A DNA stretch of 64,000 bases from Microstegium vimineum. Lineage: Eukaryota > Streptophyta > Magnoliopsida > Poales > Poaceae. The position numbers were made by a program, and so were the translations under genes. The notes beneath the pieces are model-generated. The model worked only from the letters and a program-made list of their open reading frames with translations, searched no databases and was not told where the DNA came from. The first letter of the stretch is position 1; every line of letters starts with the position of its first letter. Positions 36,511-48,300 of the stretch are shown piece after piece. The stretch covers positions 55,338,748 to 55,402,747 of the forward strand of contig CM039132.1 in assembly GCA_022036555.1 (NCBI GenBank), written 5' to 3'.

Positions 36511-38213
36511 TGAAAGGATCAAGATGCCAAGAGGGGGGGTGAATTGGGCTTGTTTTAAATTTCTAAAGCAAATATGAAAACCTATCAAATGCCAATCACC
36601 CCCTAGTGCCTACCATCCGTGTGTCCTAGCTAGAAAGCGGTAGCAGTTCATGGAATTTAAGAACAACCTAAGCAATTCTAGTAGGAAAGATAAGAACAAG
36701 ACGGAATGTAATGCGGAAATATAAAGAGCTAGGGAAAAGAGATTCTCAGTGACGCAGCGATGTTTTCCCGAGGTATCGAGGTGTCGACACACCCCCCTAG
36801 TCCTCGTTGGAGCACCTCACAAGGTATCGCTCCCCCTCTACCCGTGCAAGGGTAGAGTGCTCTCTACGGTCTGATTCTTCGCCACTCCGGCTCGGTGAAT
36901 CGCCCACAACCGATCACAGAAGCTTGGAGAAGAGCCGCCGACAATCTTCTGGCGATCACTTCCTCCGAACACCACCAAACCTTCTAGGTGCTGTCGAACA
37001 CCAAGAGTAACAAGCACAAGACCTTCACTTGACCAACTCAAGGCTAGGAAGGTGGATGGATGCACACAAGTCACTCCTAATCACTCTAGGAGGGAAGAAC
37101 AAGATGAACTCTCTCTAATCTCTCCCTCACTAGGCACTTGGCTCTCCAAAGGTTCTCTCAAGGTGACACCAGCTGAAACAAAGGCCAAGAGACCTCCTAA
37201 GGACGAAGGGGGCAACTATAAATAGTCCCCACCTCCAAAACTAGCTGTTTTTTGCTTTTTCTTTTCTCTACGAAGCCACCGGACTAGTCCGGAGCTTACA
37301 CCACCGGACCAAGCACACTGGTCCGGAGCTCACTCTGAATTCAAACTCAGGCACCATCGGACTACTCTGCTTGGTCTGACGCCCTGGTCCGACGCACTGG
37401 TCCGGAGCCAGGGTGCTCACTGAGTGAAAACATTTTCTCTTCTTCGAACCACCGGACCACTCTCCTTGGTCCGGTGCCCTGGTCCGACGCTCTGGTCCGG
37501 AGCCAGGGAGCTTACTATATGAAAACAGCCTCCTGTCTTGAAGCGTCGGACTAACCGTCGGACTCACTGTCGGACTAGTCCGGAGCCTTCTTTTAGGCTC
37601 TCTCTCTCTCTCTCTCTGGCACGAGTCATCGGACCACTCTCCTATGGTCCGACGCTCTCCAGATAGGTGGTCCGGAGCTTCTCGAGCTGGACTTTTGCCT
37701 AAGTCAAGGACCGTCGGACCACTCTCCTTGGTCCGACGCCTACTTGGCAGACTGGTCCGGAGCCTCTTTCTCCCCCTATTTCAACTGTTGTCGCTGAGAT
37801 CTCTCGAGGGATTTTGCTCCTACCATTTCTAGGGTTAACCAAGGGCTGAAAGCAAGGTCTCTAGGACTAGTTGTGACAAGTGTGCATATACCCACTCTCC
37901 TAAACTCTCCTAGGTCAAGCTACTAATCTCATGCCCCCCTTTATAGTACGGTCAAAGGAAAAACAAAACCCTAGCTATACTTAGTGCCCTTCTCAACCTT
38001 ATGGCACTAAGAACTAGCCTAGTCTTCAACTTGTATCATCATCCTTTGCAACCGAAACGATTTCCATCTTGGGGCATGAATATCCATTAAGCCCATTCAA
38101 ATTGTATCACTAATGACCTAACACAAATGACTTTGTCTCTGCAAAACACACGTTAGTCATAGTGAACTAGCATTGTCGTTAATCGCCTAAACACAAGGGT
38201 CCATGATTCTTCA
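36511..38213 (-). repeat. 5' LTR of Copia B
   Basis: Plus-strand TGAAAGGATC...GATTCTTCA, 1703 bases, followed by GACGT. It is the full-length reference for the two damaged LTR copies. A run of CT dinucleotides sits at about 37599-37618. Confidence 0.92.
37275..37765. repeat. CCGGA-rich palindromic motif cluster in the Copia B LTR
   Basis: GGTCCGGAGC, CCGGACTAGTCCGG and GTCCGACGC variants occur about twenty times at irregular spacing. Sirevirus LTRs are known for clusters of palindromic CG-rich repeats in the promoter-proximal LTR. A regulatory role is inferred. Confidence 0.6.
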
Positions 38214-38218
38214 GACGT

Positions 38219-39077
38219 CCAGTTGTACGGAGTACTATTTATTTGAGAGAATGGGTGTACTAGTTGTGCACCCACTCATGGACGTTGGATGTACTCGTGA
38301 CTCGTGTGCAGTTAGCCTACATACTCGGTTCGTTCTAAATTACTAGCGCGATGGGCGCGCTACGCTGCGCCGGATTTTGCCGGGATTTTACCGTGCATCG
38401 ACAAATGGTAGTAGACTTGAAAATTTGCGCTCTAAGACAGAGCAACTAACCTTGAACTGTTTGGTCCTTTGCCTTTATTTGATCAATGAGTAGTTCCATC
38501 ATTGGGAACATGAATACAGAAAAGACATGGTGCCATGAAATTTTGAATCCAACTGGTAGACCTATTTTCAAAGAGTTGTACAAATAATGAGATTTGAGCT
38601 AGATTGGTTCACTGCCTAAAGTCAAAATAAAGCATTAAGGAACATGTTAGTTTAAATAAAACCCATGGAGATGTAACTGAACAAACATGTGTACATGACA
38701 CAAAGAAAGCTGATCTTTGGAGGGAAAACTTCAAACTGCTTCACTCTGTATTTGTAAGGCATAAATTCTATTTAAGGATGCGTAACAGAATAAGCTCAAC
38801 ATATAGTAGAAGTTAATAACATCTAAATTTAGGGCACATAGAGACAGCAAAAGAAACAATGGAAAATTAGGACATGTTTTACGGCGAGATAAGGCCGTAT
38901 AAATTCTTTTACGGCGAGGCAGGAATCGGGAGGCCCGGTCTTACTTACGTGAAAATGCTGAGGGCGGTAGTTAATGCATACTTGTGCGGAGTCTATACGT
39001 GGCAGAAGGTCTTCGGTCTTCAATTTGCTTGTGGGATAGTATGCGGTAACAGTAAAAATGAGAGGTGGCGTATGAGT
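38219..39077. repeat. Tandem unit U4, right part missing
   Basis: Starts CCAGTTGTACGG after the Copia B target duplication, follows U1 for about 860 bases, and is broken at GGCGTATGAGTCT by an A-tailed insertion. The palindrome and CACTA end do not follow; different sequence begins after the insertion. Confidence 0.8.
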
Positions 39078-39575
39078 CTGCGGTGGCTGCTGTTTCATCG
39101 TCACAGCGGAGCGGCGGTGCTCGTGCCGCGTCTAAGGTCAAGGATACGGTGGCGGCTGAGGGCATAGCAGCAAGATGGAGTGCGGTGGATCGATCGCGAT
39201 CTACCGGCGGCACGGATCGGGATTGAGCAAGCTTGGCTTCACTGCGACGATGGATGTCATCGTCAGCACCACTTTCGTCGTTTCAATTTGTATTGTGATC
39301 CTGACGGATGGGCGCTCAAAGACTTCTTCGCTCCCGCGAGATCGAGCGTCTGTTGCAGTCCACCTCAATGCCGGTGGTTTCCTCCGGCTTCTGGTGATTT
39401 AGGTTTGGCGGCGTCGGCTGGTGTTGGCGGTCTTCGTCGGCAGCGAATGCAGCCGGTTTACTTTCTCATAGAATATAGGTTGGACAGTTGTCCTTCGTAT
39501 CCTTATTCGGTGTACTTGTATTTGGACATGTTTTTCTATTAATTAATACATGTATACTTTATAAAAAAAAAGTAA
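39073..39575 (+). mobile_element. A-tailed retroelement fragment (probable 5'-truncated LINE)
   Basis: GC-rich sequence beginning GCGGTGGCTGC ends in TTATAAAAAAAAAG, an oligo(A) tail. AGTCT occurs directly before it (39074-39078) and just after the tail (AGTCTATACG), a likely short target duplication. The ORFs 38971-39213 and 39180-39542 show no recognised domain. It is most like the 3' end of a LINE; a processed host transcript is the alternative. Confidence 0.5.
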
Positions 39576-39638
39576 AAGTCTATACGTGGCATGGCTAATT
39601 GAGAAGAGATTTATTCTGCGTTAAAGAGTTATCTTATA

Positions 39639-39845
39639 ATCCCTCCACCTGGAAAAGAGAAACAACATTTACTAAATATATATTAAAAAACATTACTATT
39701 TATGATATATAATTAGTATCATTGGAAAGATCTTTGAATTTAGTTTTTTAATAAATTTATTTGGAGATATAAATGTTGCATGTATTTTCTACAAATCGAA
39801 TCAAACTCGCGGCACGAAACGACAATTTTTCTGGGATGGAGAGAG
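39639..39845. mobile_element. Stowaway-type MITE, degraded
   Basis: Edges CCCTCCACC and GGGATGGAGAGAG resemble Stowaway ends (CTCCCTCCG...GGAGGGAG) with TA neighbours. The interior (GATATATAATTAGTATCATT, TTTATTTGGAGATATAAATG) matches the clearer Stowaway at 62894-63128. Confidence 0.6.
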
Positions 39846-39847
39846 TA

Positions 39848-40061
39848 ATTTGTTTGACTTTTTTACCCCAAGTTTGACCAAACATCTTATTTTAAAAAAA
39901 TTATGCAAATATAGTCAAATTTAAGTCATTCTTAAAGATATTTTATTAAAAGCAAACCACAACAAAAAGGTGATATTTTGCAAAAAAAATTGAATAAGAC
40001 AAGTGGTCAAATTTGGGTTAAAAAAATCAAATGAGCCATAATTTGTAACCGAAGGAGTATT
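39848..40061. mobile_element. Second Stowaway-like MITE fragment
   Basis: Contains TTTGACTTTTTTACCCCAAG and, inverted, GGTCAAATTTGGG...AAAATCAAATG, ending GAAGGAGTA. This is the inverted-repeat interior and one end of a common grass Stowaway family. Confidence 0.5.
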
Positions 40062-40076
40062 TATTATTGAATCTTA

Positions 40077-40230
40077 CACTAGTAGAGGATGAACTTTCGG
40101 TTCAACACATTAGTCTTGGGTAGAGTTGGGACCACGACTAATGTGAGCATTAGCCTGGTTCTAAGTTTTATGGGTTTTAAATGACCTTTAATTCCGGTTG
40201 ATAACAGTAACCCGGATTAAAGAGACTATA
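40077..40230. mobile_element. CACTA-type terminal fragment
   Basis: CACTAGTAGAGGATGAACTT followed by TTAGTC..., ACGACTAATG and CCGGATTAAAG words is the usual start of a CACTA element whose subterminal repeats contain GGACTAAAG. No right end was found. Confidence 0.45.
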
Positions 40231-41950
40231 TTAGTATCTGTTTTTTATGAAATGGACCGAACACAGAAAAATCTAGCTCTTTGGTGTAGCAGAAAGTTAT
40301 ATAAGTATATTTGTTGTAGTAGTATATATGTCATATTATATAAGTATATGTCGTATTATACAGAAAGCGACAAGGAAGCAGAGCTTCCAACCTTCCATTC
40401 TTTCTCATGTAGAAACTTGAAGCAAATTTAATAGACATTAACCGTTTGTTTTTTAGTTCCTTTTTATATATAGGTAGAAACTATCACATGGAAGACCAAA
40501 GGAAACCTAACACAAAATGGACCAAACACCCAAAAATCTAAAACTAAGAGTTTCTTAAATAATAATATGTAGGTATGTTCCTTGGATCATATGATATTAT
40601 TGACTGACTGTTGGAGACTTGTAGGGTGGCGTCATTGTTTATCTAATAACATTTGTCCATGCTACAACCAAGCTATCGTTAGTCCATAAACCCTGAATAT
40701 ATACTTCTTATGTCGTTAATTAATCGTTGTCGTTGGTGTGCATACCACAAACTAGATTCAAAGAAATTTTTTCAATAATATTATTTATGTACCATAAATA
40801 TTAATATTTTTAATATATATTTAGTCAAAATTGACAGATGTTTATTAGAAGAGGGAGTATGCCACTTACAATATGTATGTCATTTCAACTCATTCAGTGG
40901 CAGTAAAGGATGCAATAATCCCGACGTGGGGAAAAGGAGCAGTGGCGCACGTGGATCCATCCAATCCATGCCCATGGGTGACATCACCCGTTAGATTTAC
41001 ACGTGTAGCCGAATAAATCCTAGGATATTGTTTTGCTGCACTCAAACTCACCTCAATCTACATGGTTTGAGGGATTTGGAGTGGAAAATTAACTAATTTT
41101 TCACTTCAATCTCTATTGCGGCCGATGTCAATTATAGTAGATTAGAGTACACTTGTTCGGTTAATACCCTCCACAAAGAGATCAGTGGGATGGGAAGATG
41201 GGCGTTTTGATTTGCATGGGCTTGGTTGGTTGCACTTTAAACCACCCTAATCAATATCTATTGGGGTTGATCGAGAAAAATTAATTCCATTTTCAGCCCC
41301 AATCCACCTCAATATTTGTGAATTGTGGTGGCGGACCAGAGTGCAACCAAACAAGGTCTAAAAGATTTAGTCCTTGCTTTTCAATCCCTTTCACTTTCAG
41401 AACTTTGTTTTGTTGCAATGAAATCAACCCCAATCGACAAGGGTTGGTGGTGTGGAAATTATGCTATGTTTGACAGAACTTCATGAGCTATTGTGATTTG
41501 TGAGTTGTTTTCTTTCAACCATGTATTTTGAAAACAACTGCACACATGAAGCTCCTTAAATCGTGCTCTACTAGGAGAATGGGGTGGGACGAAGCTGAAA
41601 ATAGTAGCTTTTTAAGGTTTCACTTCACTTCATGAGCTATGGGAGCATGTGTTTAAAAAAATGTACGCAGAGTTGTTTTGTCAAATGATTCTTTAAAAAA
41701 TGACTTTAGTTTTATACAAAGAAAGCTGCTTGTTTTTTTCCCACCATGGTAAAATCTGAATTTCATTATCAAGGTAACAAAATTATTACAAAGTAAGAAA
41801 TCTGCTCATGTAGCTGAAACTAAAAAAATAACTTCACTAATGAAGTTAAGTTGTGTCAAACGAGCCTTAAAGTGCAGTCAAACAAGCCCTCAACTCCCCT
41901 CCAATAATCTCCAATGAACTGAACACGTTCTAATGTGTGAATTCGGAGCT
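40231..41950. other. Intergenic sequence left of the kinase gene, no gene seen
   Basis: AT-rich, with short tandem or inverted fragments. 41040-41460 contains inverted CACCTCAAT/ATTGGGGTTGA words, like a hAT-type MITE. 41460-41880 repeats CTTCATGAGCT...AGCTATGG, similar to words at 45770-46050. No ORF over 75 codons looks real. Confidence 0.5.
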
Positions 41951-42159
41951 ACAACAAATTAGTTACTTCCACGGATATCTCTCCATGGCAGTTTGATTCG
42001 TTCTCATGTGTGTGTGAACTACACGTCCTATCGCAGACTAGAAGTTCTACAAATACCCAGCCACGAGGTCTCTTCCCGTTGCCCATACCATATTCCACAC
42101 TAGCTACCTAAACCCAACACGTACGATCGAGGAGGTCGTCCTTCCGCGCGTTGCCAAGC
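41951..42159 (+). promoter_or_regulatory. Probable promoter/5' leader of the tandem-kinase gene
   Basis: CTACAAATACCC at about 42046-42057 is a weak TATA-like box about 110 bases before the ATG. The region between is C-rich, like a plant leader. No other motif is firm. Confidence 0.3.
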
Positions 42160-42339
42160 ATGGCGGATACTGGTAAAAAGATATTTGGGTACTTTACGGG
42201 GCGTCCTGCGAAAGACGTCTCTCCCAGCCTTTGTGATGCGAGGCGGTATGAATTTCGAGAACTAGAGAAGGCTACCGACAAATTCAGAAACTTCATGATT
42301 ACGCCCCGCGTTTCCGGTGATCTTGGATCTGTTTGTAAG
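42160..42339 (+). CDS. Tandem-kinase exon 1: start and degenerate glycine loop of domain 1
   Basis: ATG at 42160 in good context (AAGCATGGCG) was chosen over the upstream in-frame TTG at 42151. It encodes MADTGKKIFGYFTGRP, then YEFRELEKATDKF, the usual lead-in to RLK/RLCK kinase domains, and SGDLGSVCK in place of the G-x-G-x-x-G-x-V loop. It ends TGTAAG|GTAAAA after 60 whole codons (phase 0). Confidence 0.75.
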
Positions 42340-45300
42340 GTAAAAACTGATGCTCCCTTTAATTAATTATTTCAAGCTATATATTTTCCTTGGATATATT
42401 GTGTTTTTGGTAGACATCATCAATTAATATATTCCGTGTACAATCATTAAGACAATCTTGTTATCATGAATATCGTACTCTTGGTGTGTCATAGTGTGCC
42501 TAACTGCCTATATATTGAACCCTTTTATTCGATAACAACACAGTCCTCCCTCTCCATCTTTCGCTAGTGAGAAATTCAAAATAAAGGATCTATATTTAGA
42601 TATCCAATTGAAAAGGATTGAAAAATATTTTTTAATCAAAATATCTATTCTTGTAAACTAGAGAAGATATACAGAGTGTGTTAGAGATGATCTAACTCGC
42701 TAGAGAAACTACACCCCCATTATAAGAATCAATCAACATCGAAAGCGCATGAAGCTATTGGTTTGGCTATACCTACCCATTAGTGTAACTCACGTTCAAA
42801 ATATTGTACAGCTCAGTTCCTCACATTCAATGGGGCACGTACACGTACGCATAGCGTCTTGCTTCGCGTAGAAGGATAAGCCCAAATGTGATATATTTGG
42901 AATACAAAGGTCGGTCCTCACCCACATGGCCACATATATATAAGCATCCAATAGGTACAAGTATATATATAAAATATCCATGGACCAACTTTATAAAACT
43001 AAATAATGCTTCTTACTAACCCAAGTATTACGGTGCACATGCATTAAGTTTCTACAGTTTTTCTAAGCAAAAGGGAAACTATATTCTTCCATATGGGTAC
43101 AAATACGAAAAGAATCTATTTCTATTCGTTTTCGTATTCAGTCCATTCGTGACTTGCAGCCCACTCTAGCGTTGTCCGCTAGAATTTTTTTATGTGAATT
43201 CTTCTCGCATTGGGCCAATTCGTGTAACTTGCGGCCCACTCCAACCAAACCAACAAGATTGCTTACTAGTCTGGAAAGAAAAAGCCGTCTTTTTTACTTT
43301 TTGACCCTTTTTTCAAAAGATTTTCTCATATACGTCCCTGGTCGAAAGATTTCGGAATATGGACCCTTAGCTCGGCGCCACCTATGTTGGCGTCAAGTTT
43401 ACACGTCTCGGCGCCAGTGTCGTTGGCGCCTTTATATTTCGCGTGGCCGAGGACGTGGCGCCATGGTCATCGGCGCCAAGCTCGACGCAGTAGATCTTGG
43501 CGTCGAGGTGTTGGCCTATAATTCTTGGTCGTTTGTAATTAAACAAGTACAACAATAGTAATGTGTGTTTCAGCTGGTTACAAGGCACCTGCAACCTCCG
43601 TTCGAGTCCTGCACTCGTTGTTTTTTTTTTTTTTGCTATATGTTTATTTTGTCCAGAAAATAATTCTAGTCTTTGGTAAAAAGGATAAGGACAATTCTAG
43701 TTCTTGTTAAATAAAAAGAATATATACCCAGCACTCATTACTTTGCAAATGCCAGCAAAAAAAATGATTAATGAAAGCAGCCTGCAAACGTTCATGTCAG
43801 CAAAAATAAAATGACTAATAAATGCAGCAAAAAAAACTTCAAAGACGAGACAACATTGCGGTTCGATCCTTCCTGAACCAAATAGATAACGAGGCAAGCG
43901 CCTTGACCAACTGAGATAGGGTTTCTTTATTTGTGTGTTTCGGAAAACATTTACTTGTGTAATTTTAGAAACCAAAATTTATAGGATAACACCTCGGCGC
44001 CAATGACCATGGCGCCGAGTTCCCTGCCATGTGGCCGCCACGTCCTCGGCCACGCGAAATATAAAGGCGCCAACGACACTGGCGCCGAGACGTATAAGCT
44101 TGGCGTCAGCATGGGTGACGCCGAGCTAAGGGTCCATATTCTGAAATCTTTCGACCAGGGTGTATTTGAGAAAATCTTTTTAAAAAGGGTCAAAAAGTAA
44201 AAAAGACGGAAAGAAAAAGCACAATTCTTCTCGCATTGGGCCAATTCGTGCAACTTGGGGCCCACTCCAACCAAAACCCACCAGCGTGGATCCGGCCCAC
44301 TCCATCGTAGTCTGGAAAGAAAAAGCACAATTCGTGCAACTTGCGGCCCACTACAACCAAAACCCACCAGCGTGGATCCGGCCCACTCCATCGTAGTCTG
44401 GAAAGAAAAAGCACAAAAAAACAAATCTGTCACATGCCAGATTCGAACTAGTTTCTCCACACTCAAAATACCAATAGCTCACCACCACCACACCACATAA
44501 ACTTAATTGATAGTAAATGATTTTTCTTTATTATCGTTTCTAACATCTTTAAACTTTTCATAACATCTCAAGATAGCAAGACTAAATAAATAAATAATAA
44601 ATAAAAGTACGAAAATATGAGATTGAATATATTAAACAAATAAAATAAATAAAATAAAACTATGAAAATATTGTGAGATTACATATGTTAGAACAAACAA
44701 ATAAATAAAACTATAAAATTATAGTATTGCATATATTAGACGAAGATTGAAGACGAGTTTTTTTTATTTCCTAAAACTGCGTAGTAGCATTGGACTATTA
44801 TTTGTTGGATTTGATCGGTGCTTGGTGTGGTGAGAACTATTTATTTTATTAGATAATATATTTAAAATGTTCAGTGACTTAAAGAGAGATAGTATTGTAT
44901 TTATAATTTATTTATGAATGTCAAGGTTATTTATAAAATAAAACATAGCTTCTAATGTTTATAGAAGGATAATAAAAATAAAAAGATATTTAACACTCTT
45001 GTACTCATTTTTCATGAACATGATAATTTTTCTCTCCTGTTGCAACGCATGGGTATATTTGTTAGTAATAGCCTAAGTTGATTGTATATGACTAATAAAT
45101 ATATGCACTTAAATATATGATAGGGTAAACTACATGGCCGAAAAGATATTGCGGTGGTGACGCTAACAAGAGAAGGGAAACTTGTCAAGCAACACGAGGA
45201 GTTCGTGAAGGCTGTCTCGACACTTCGTCACAAGAACCTACTAAAGCTGGATGGTTATTGCATTGACGAACAAGGGAGCTTTCTTTGCTATGAGTATCAG

Positions 45301-48300
45301 CGCTATCAAACCCTTGGGCAGTGCCTGTTTAGGCCCGTACATCAACAGGAGCAAGGTGTGCGACTATTCAGCCCCCCCCCCCCCCACTAATATTACACTA
45401 AGTACTAATTAACAATGTATAATCCATTAGTTACAAAAAAAATATAAAATACAACACTTACAATCTTAATAAAGGGATATGGCATAGAAATTTACAAGTT
45501 TATTTTGTCTAGTATGCTATAATCTTAATAAATGGGCAAAAATAAAATATTTGCATTTTTAAACTATACCCCCAATTACCTATTCGACAACTTAAACAGT
45601 TGATACATGAATACAGTGTTAGTGTTTTAGTATTCTCTGCTTGATCTATCATTCAATTTCAAAGAAAAGTTTTTAGCTATGTATCCCTCTGCCATACTAT
45701 CATGTTTTCAATTGAGAAGACAAAGAGAGCTTTATGTCCTATTTGGTACACCACCGCTTCACAAGTAAAGGATTTTTTTTTTTGTATTTCAACTCCATAA
45801 GTTGTTTTGATGAACTCTTTGGCTCAACATGTGAAGGTCCTTATAAAATGCTCTCACGTGCCCACGCCATGGCCCACCAGAGCGAGTCAAAATGGGGAGA
45901 AGCAGCTATTTTTAGCTCAATCCCACACAGATTTCTTAAGAGAGCATATTTTAAGGAGCTTTACATGTGAAACTATTCGAGAATGACACATTCAGCACAA
46001 AATAGGTTTAAACAGATCGTGAAGCTGCTTTAAAAGCTATCCCAAACATGACCTTTGGTAGTAATTAGTAGAGTACAAAAGTGTGTATATGCTAGCGGTC
46101 TTTTCATTCATGGGTCTTATGTGAGTCCTCCAATTAAAAAGGCACTATTAAGAAAATCACCAGTATAAAAGCATATACACAAGTGGTTGACTTGGATACA
46201 ACCAATGCAAATGTGCCAACACAGACCTCCACTACAAATCTAACATTAACCGATGGCTTCATCACTGTCGGTATTTGGCTAAAACCAGCATTGATAAGAT
46301 CAATCGACAGTGATATTCGGGTCTTTACTATTGGTTTAGCCAAGAACCGAGAGTGATATTGGGGTATCACTTGTTGTTTGTCGCTAAAACCGACATGGAT
46401 ATTATCACTGTCTGTGGCTTGAACCGGCACTGATATTAGAGATGCAAGTGGGCTAGCTCGTGAATCCACATATAGGCTTAATTTTTGCGGATTCAAACGG
46501 CAACCCCAAAATTAAACCTATATATGTGGGTTCGCAGGCTGCCGTTTTGCATCCCTAACTAATATACTGAGAAAAAAACGAACTTTATGCCGAAAAAAAA
46601 ATACTTATATGTCAGATGAAGACGAACTTTATATTAAAGTTATAGTGCTCGATAAGATATATAACTTTGTAGTTCATATTTTTTTTTTGCACAGAGAAGA
46701 TCAACCTATGTACAGATCTGCTAATCTAATCTCTCTCTCTCTCTCTTTTTTTTTTTTTTGCTTTTGAGAAACTCACGGAATCTGACAAAATAGATATGAC
46801 TGTATTCCAGTCTTCTAGCGTCTCTGGGCTGCAGGCCCATAAACTAGTCTCCTATCCGACTAAAGCCCATTTGAGTCTCTCGAGTCTTCCATCCAACTGC
46901 AACCCGAATAACCGCACAGCCGACAACGCATCGCCGCCTGCTCCACCGCGAGTGCGGCGAGCGCGGAGGCAATGCCGAGGCGAGCGCGGCGACGCATACG
47001 TGCGGGGAAGAGAGCGCGAGAGAGGGTTTTCTTTTTCTTCCATTTTCACTCGGCCTTACCCACTCTGGAACTGCCACATGGGAACCTAGACGGCTAGACG
47101 TGTCATGAACTTTAAATCTCTACTTGAGCTCGGCTGTCATATGCTTGCGAATCCTTACAAAATAAATACAATGGGAAAATGATAACAAGAAAATAGCATT
47201 TGAACTCGTCGAACCAATTTCCAGTTAGGAATTTTAGCAATTTCAGTATTAATTTAATCCAAAAAAAGATTAAGAATAAGTACGTGGCCTTAGGTATGTG
47301 CACGTATGATCTAAGCATCATGAACATGTAGGTGATATTAATAATCATGGTTTTGATCGATGAAGATAGGGGATGAATTAGAACATACTCAGCAGCTCCA
47401 AACCGGTTGCGTCAGGGTATGTCGTAGTAGTCATACCGCTAGATGTTAGTGTAGAGAGGTTACCGGGTCGATATTGCGTAATCACTCACCAAAAACCTGA
47501 ACCGACTAGCGCAGTTGTCCTCATCTAGTCTGTGTCGGGCATTTCCCCTGAGGTCAGCGCTCATGGTGTAGAGGGCTCGAGTGAGGCCGTACCGGGCGTG
47601 GAGGGAAGTGGTGGCGACAGACGGCGACTACGACGTCAACGCCGCCGCCGCCGCCAACGGCATCGCCGGTGCCATGTTTGTCAGGCTAAGGCCACCCAGA
47701 CTGAGTGGGATGCCGAGCCTGGGGCCGATGACTCCCAGGCTGGGTGTGAGGATCTAGCCGTCACGTTGGTCCTCGATCTTGACCCGCTATCGCTGACCAC
47801 TCGCACAGAAGCTGCAGTTGACTCTTCAGACGACCCGATGCGGGTGGAGATCCTGGCTTCTCTGCTGGTGAGCCATGTTATCCCGTGCCCAAGACGACCA
47901 CCCTGCCGGTGGACGAGGCCTCGCCGGTGATGGTGCAGACACCACCCACGTGCCCAGCTTCGCCTTCGGGATCCCCTGTGTTGCGGCACCTGGTCACGTC
48001 CAAGCAGTTGGTGTTCGACGACTGCTTGGGTGTTGATGCGATCTCGACGGGCGATGGGGACTACCCACCCGGCTTTGGCCCGGTGCTTCCGGACCCAGGT
48101 ACGTCGTCGTCTCTGGGAGGTCAACACGACGCCATCGATGTGGTGGCCGCGGTGCAGACACCCATCACAGCTGCCTCCCCACGGTCAGCGGATTCCTTCA
48201 CTGAGAAGCTAAAGCGATTCAGAGACAGAGTTCTGCGTAAGATGCCTTCGCCACTGTTGCCCCAGCCGCCTGTTGAGGTGACGCCTGCAAAGCCGACGAT

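Larger units (their letters stand above)
21669..38213 (-). mobile_element. Sirevirus-like Copia element B with nested Gypsy and an assembly gap
   Basis: Bounded by TG...CA and the 5-base duplication GACGT (21664-21668 and 38214-38218). Minus-strand order: 5' LTR 36511-38213, primer site, a 767-codon gag, protease-integrase, 100 N, start of reverse transcriptase, unrelated sequence, and a 3' LTR interrupted by a Tat-like Gypsy. The RT core and RNase H are not found, so the element is incomplete in this assembly. The long gag with coiled coil and two zinc knuckles and the long LTR fit the Sirevirus (SIRE/Maximus) lineage. Confidence 0.85.
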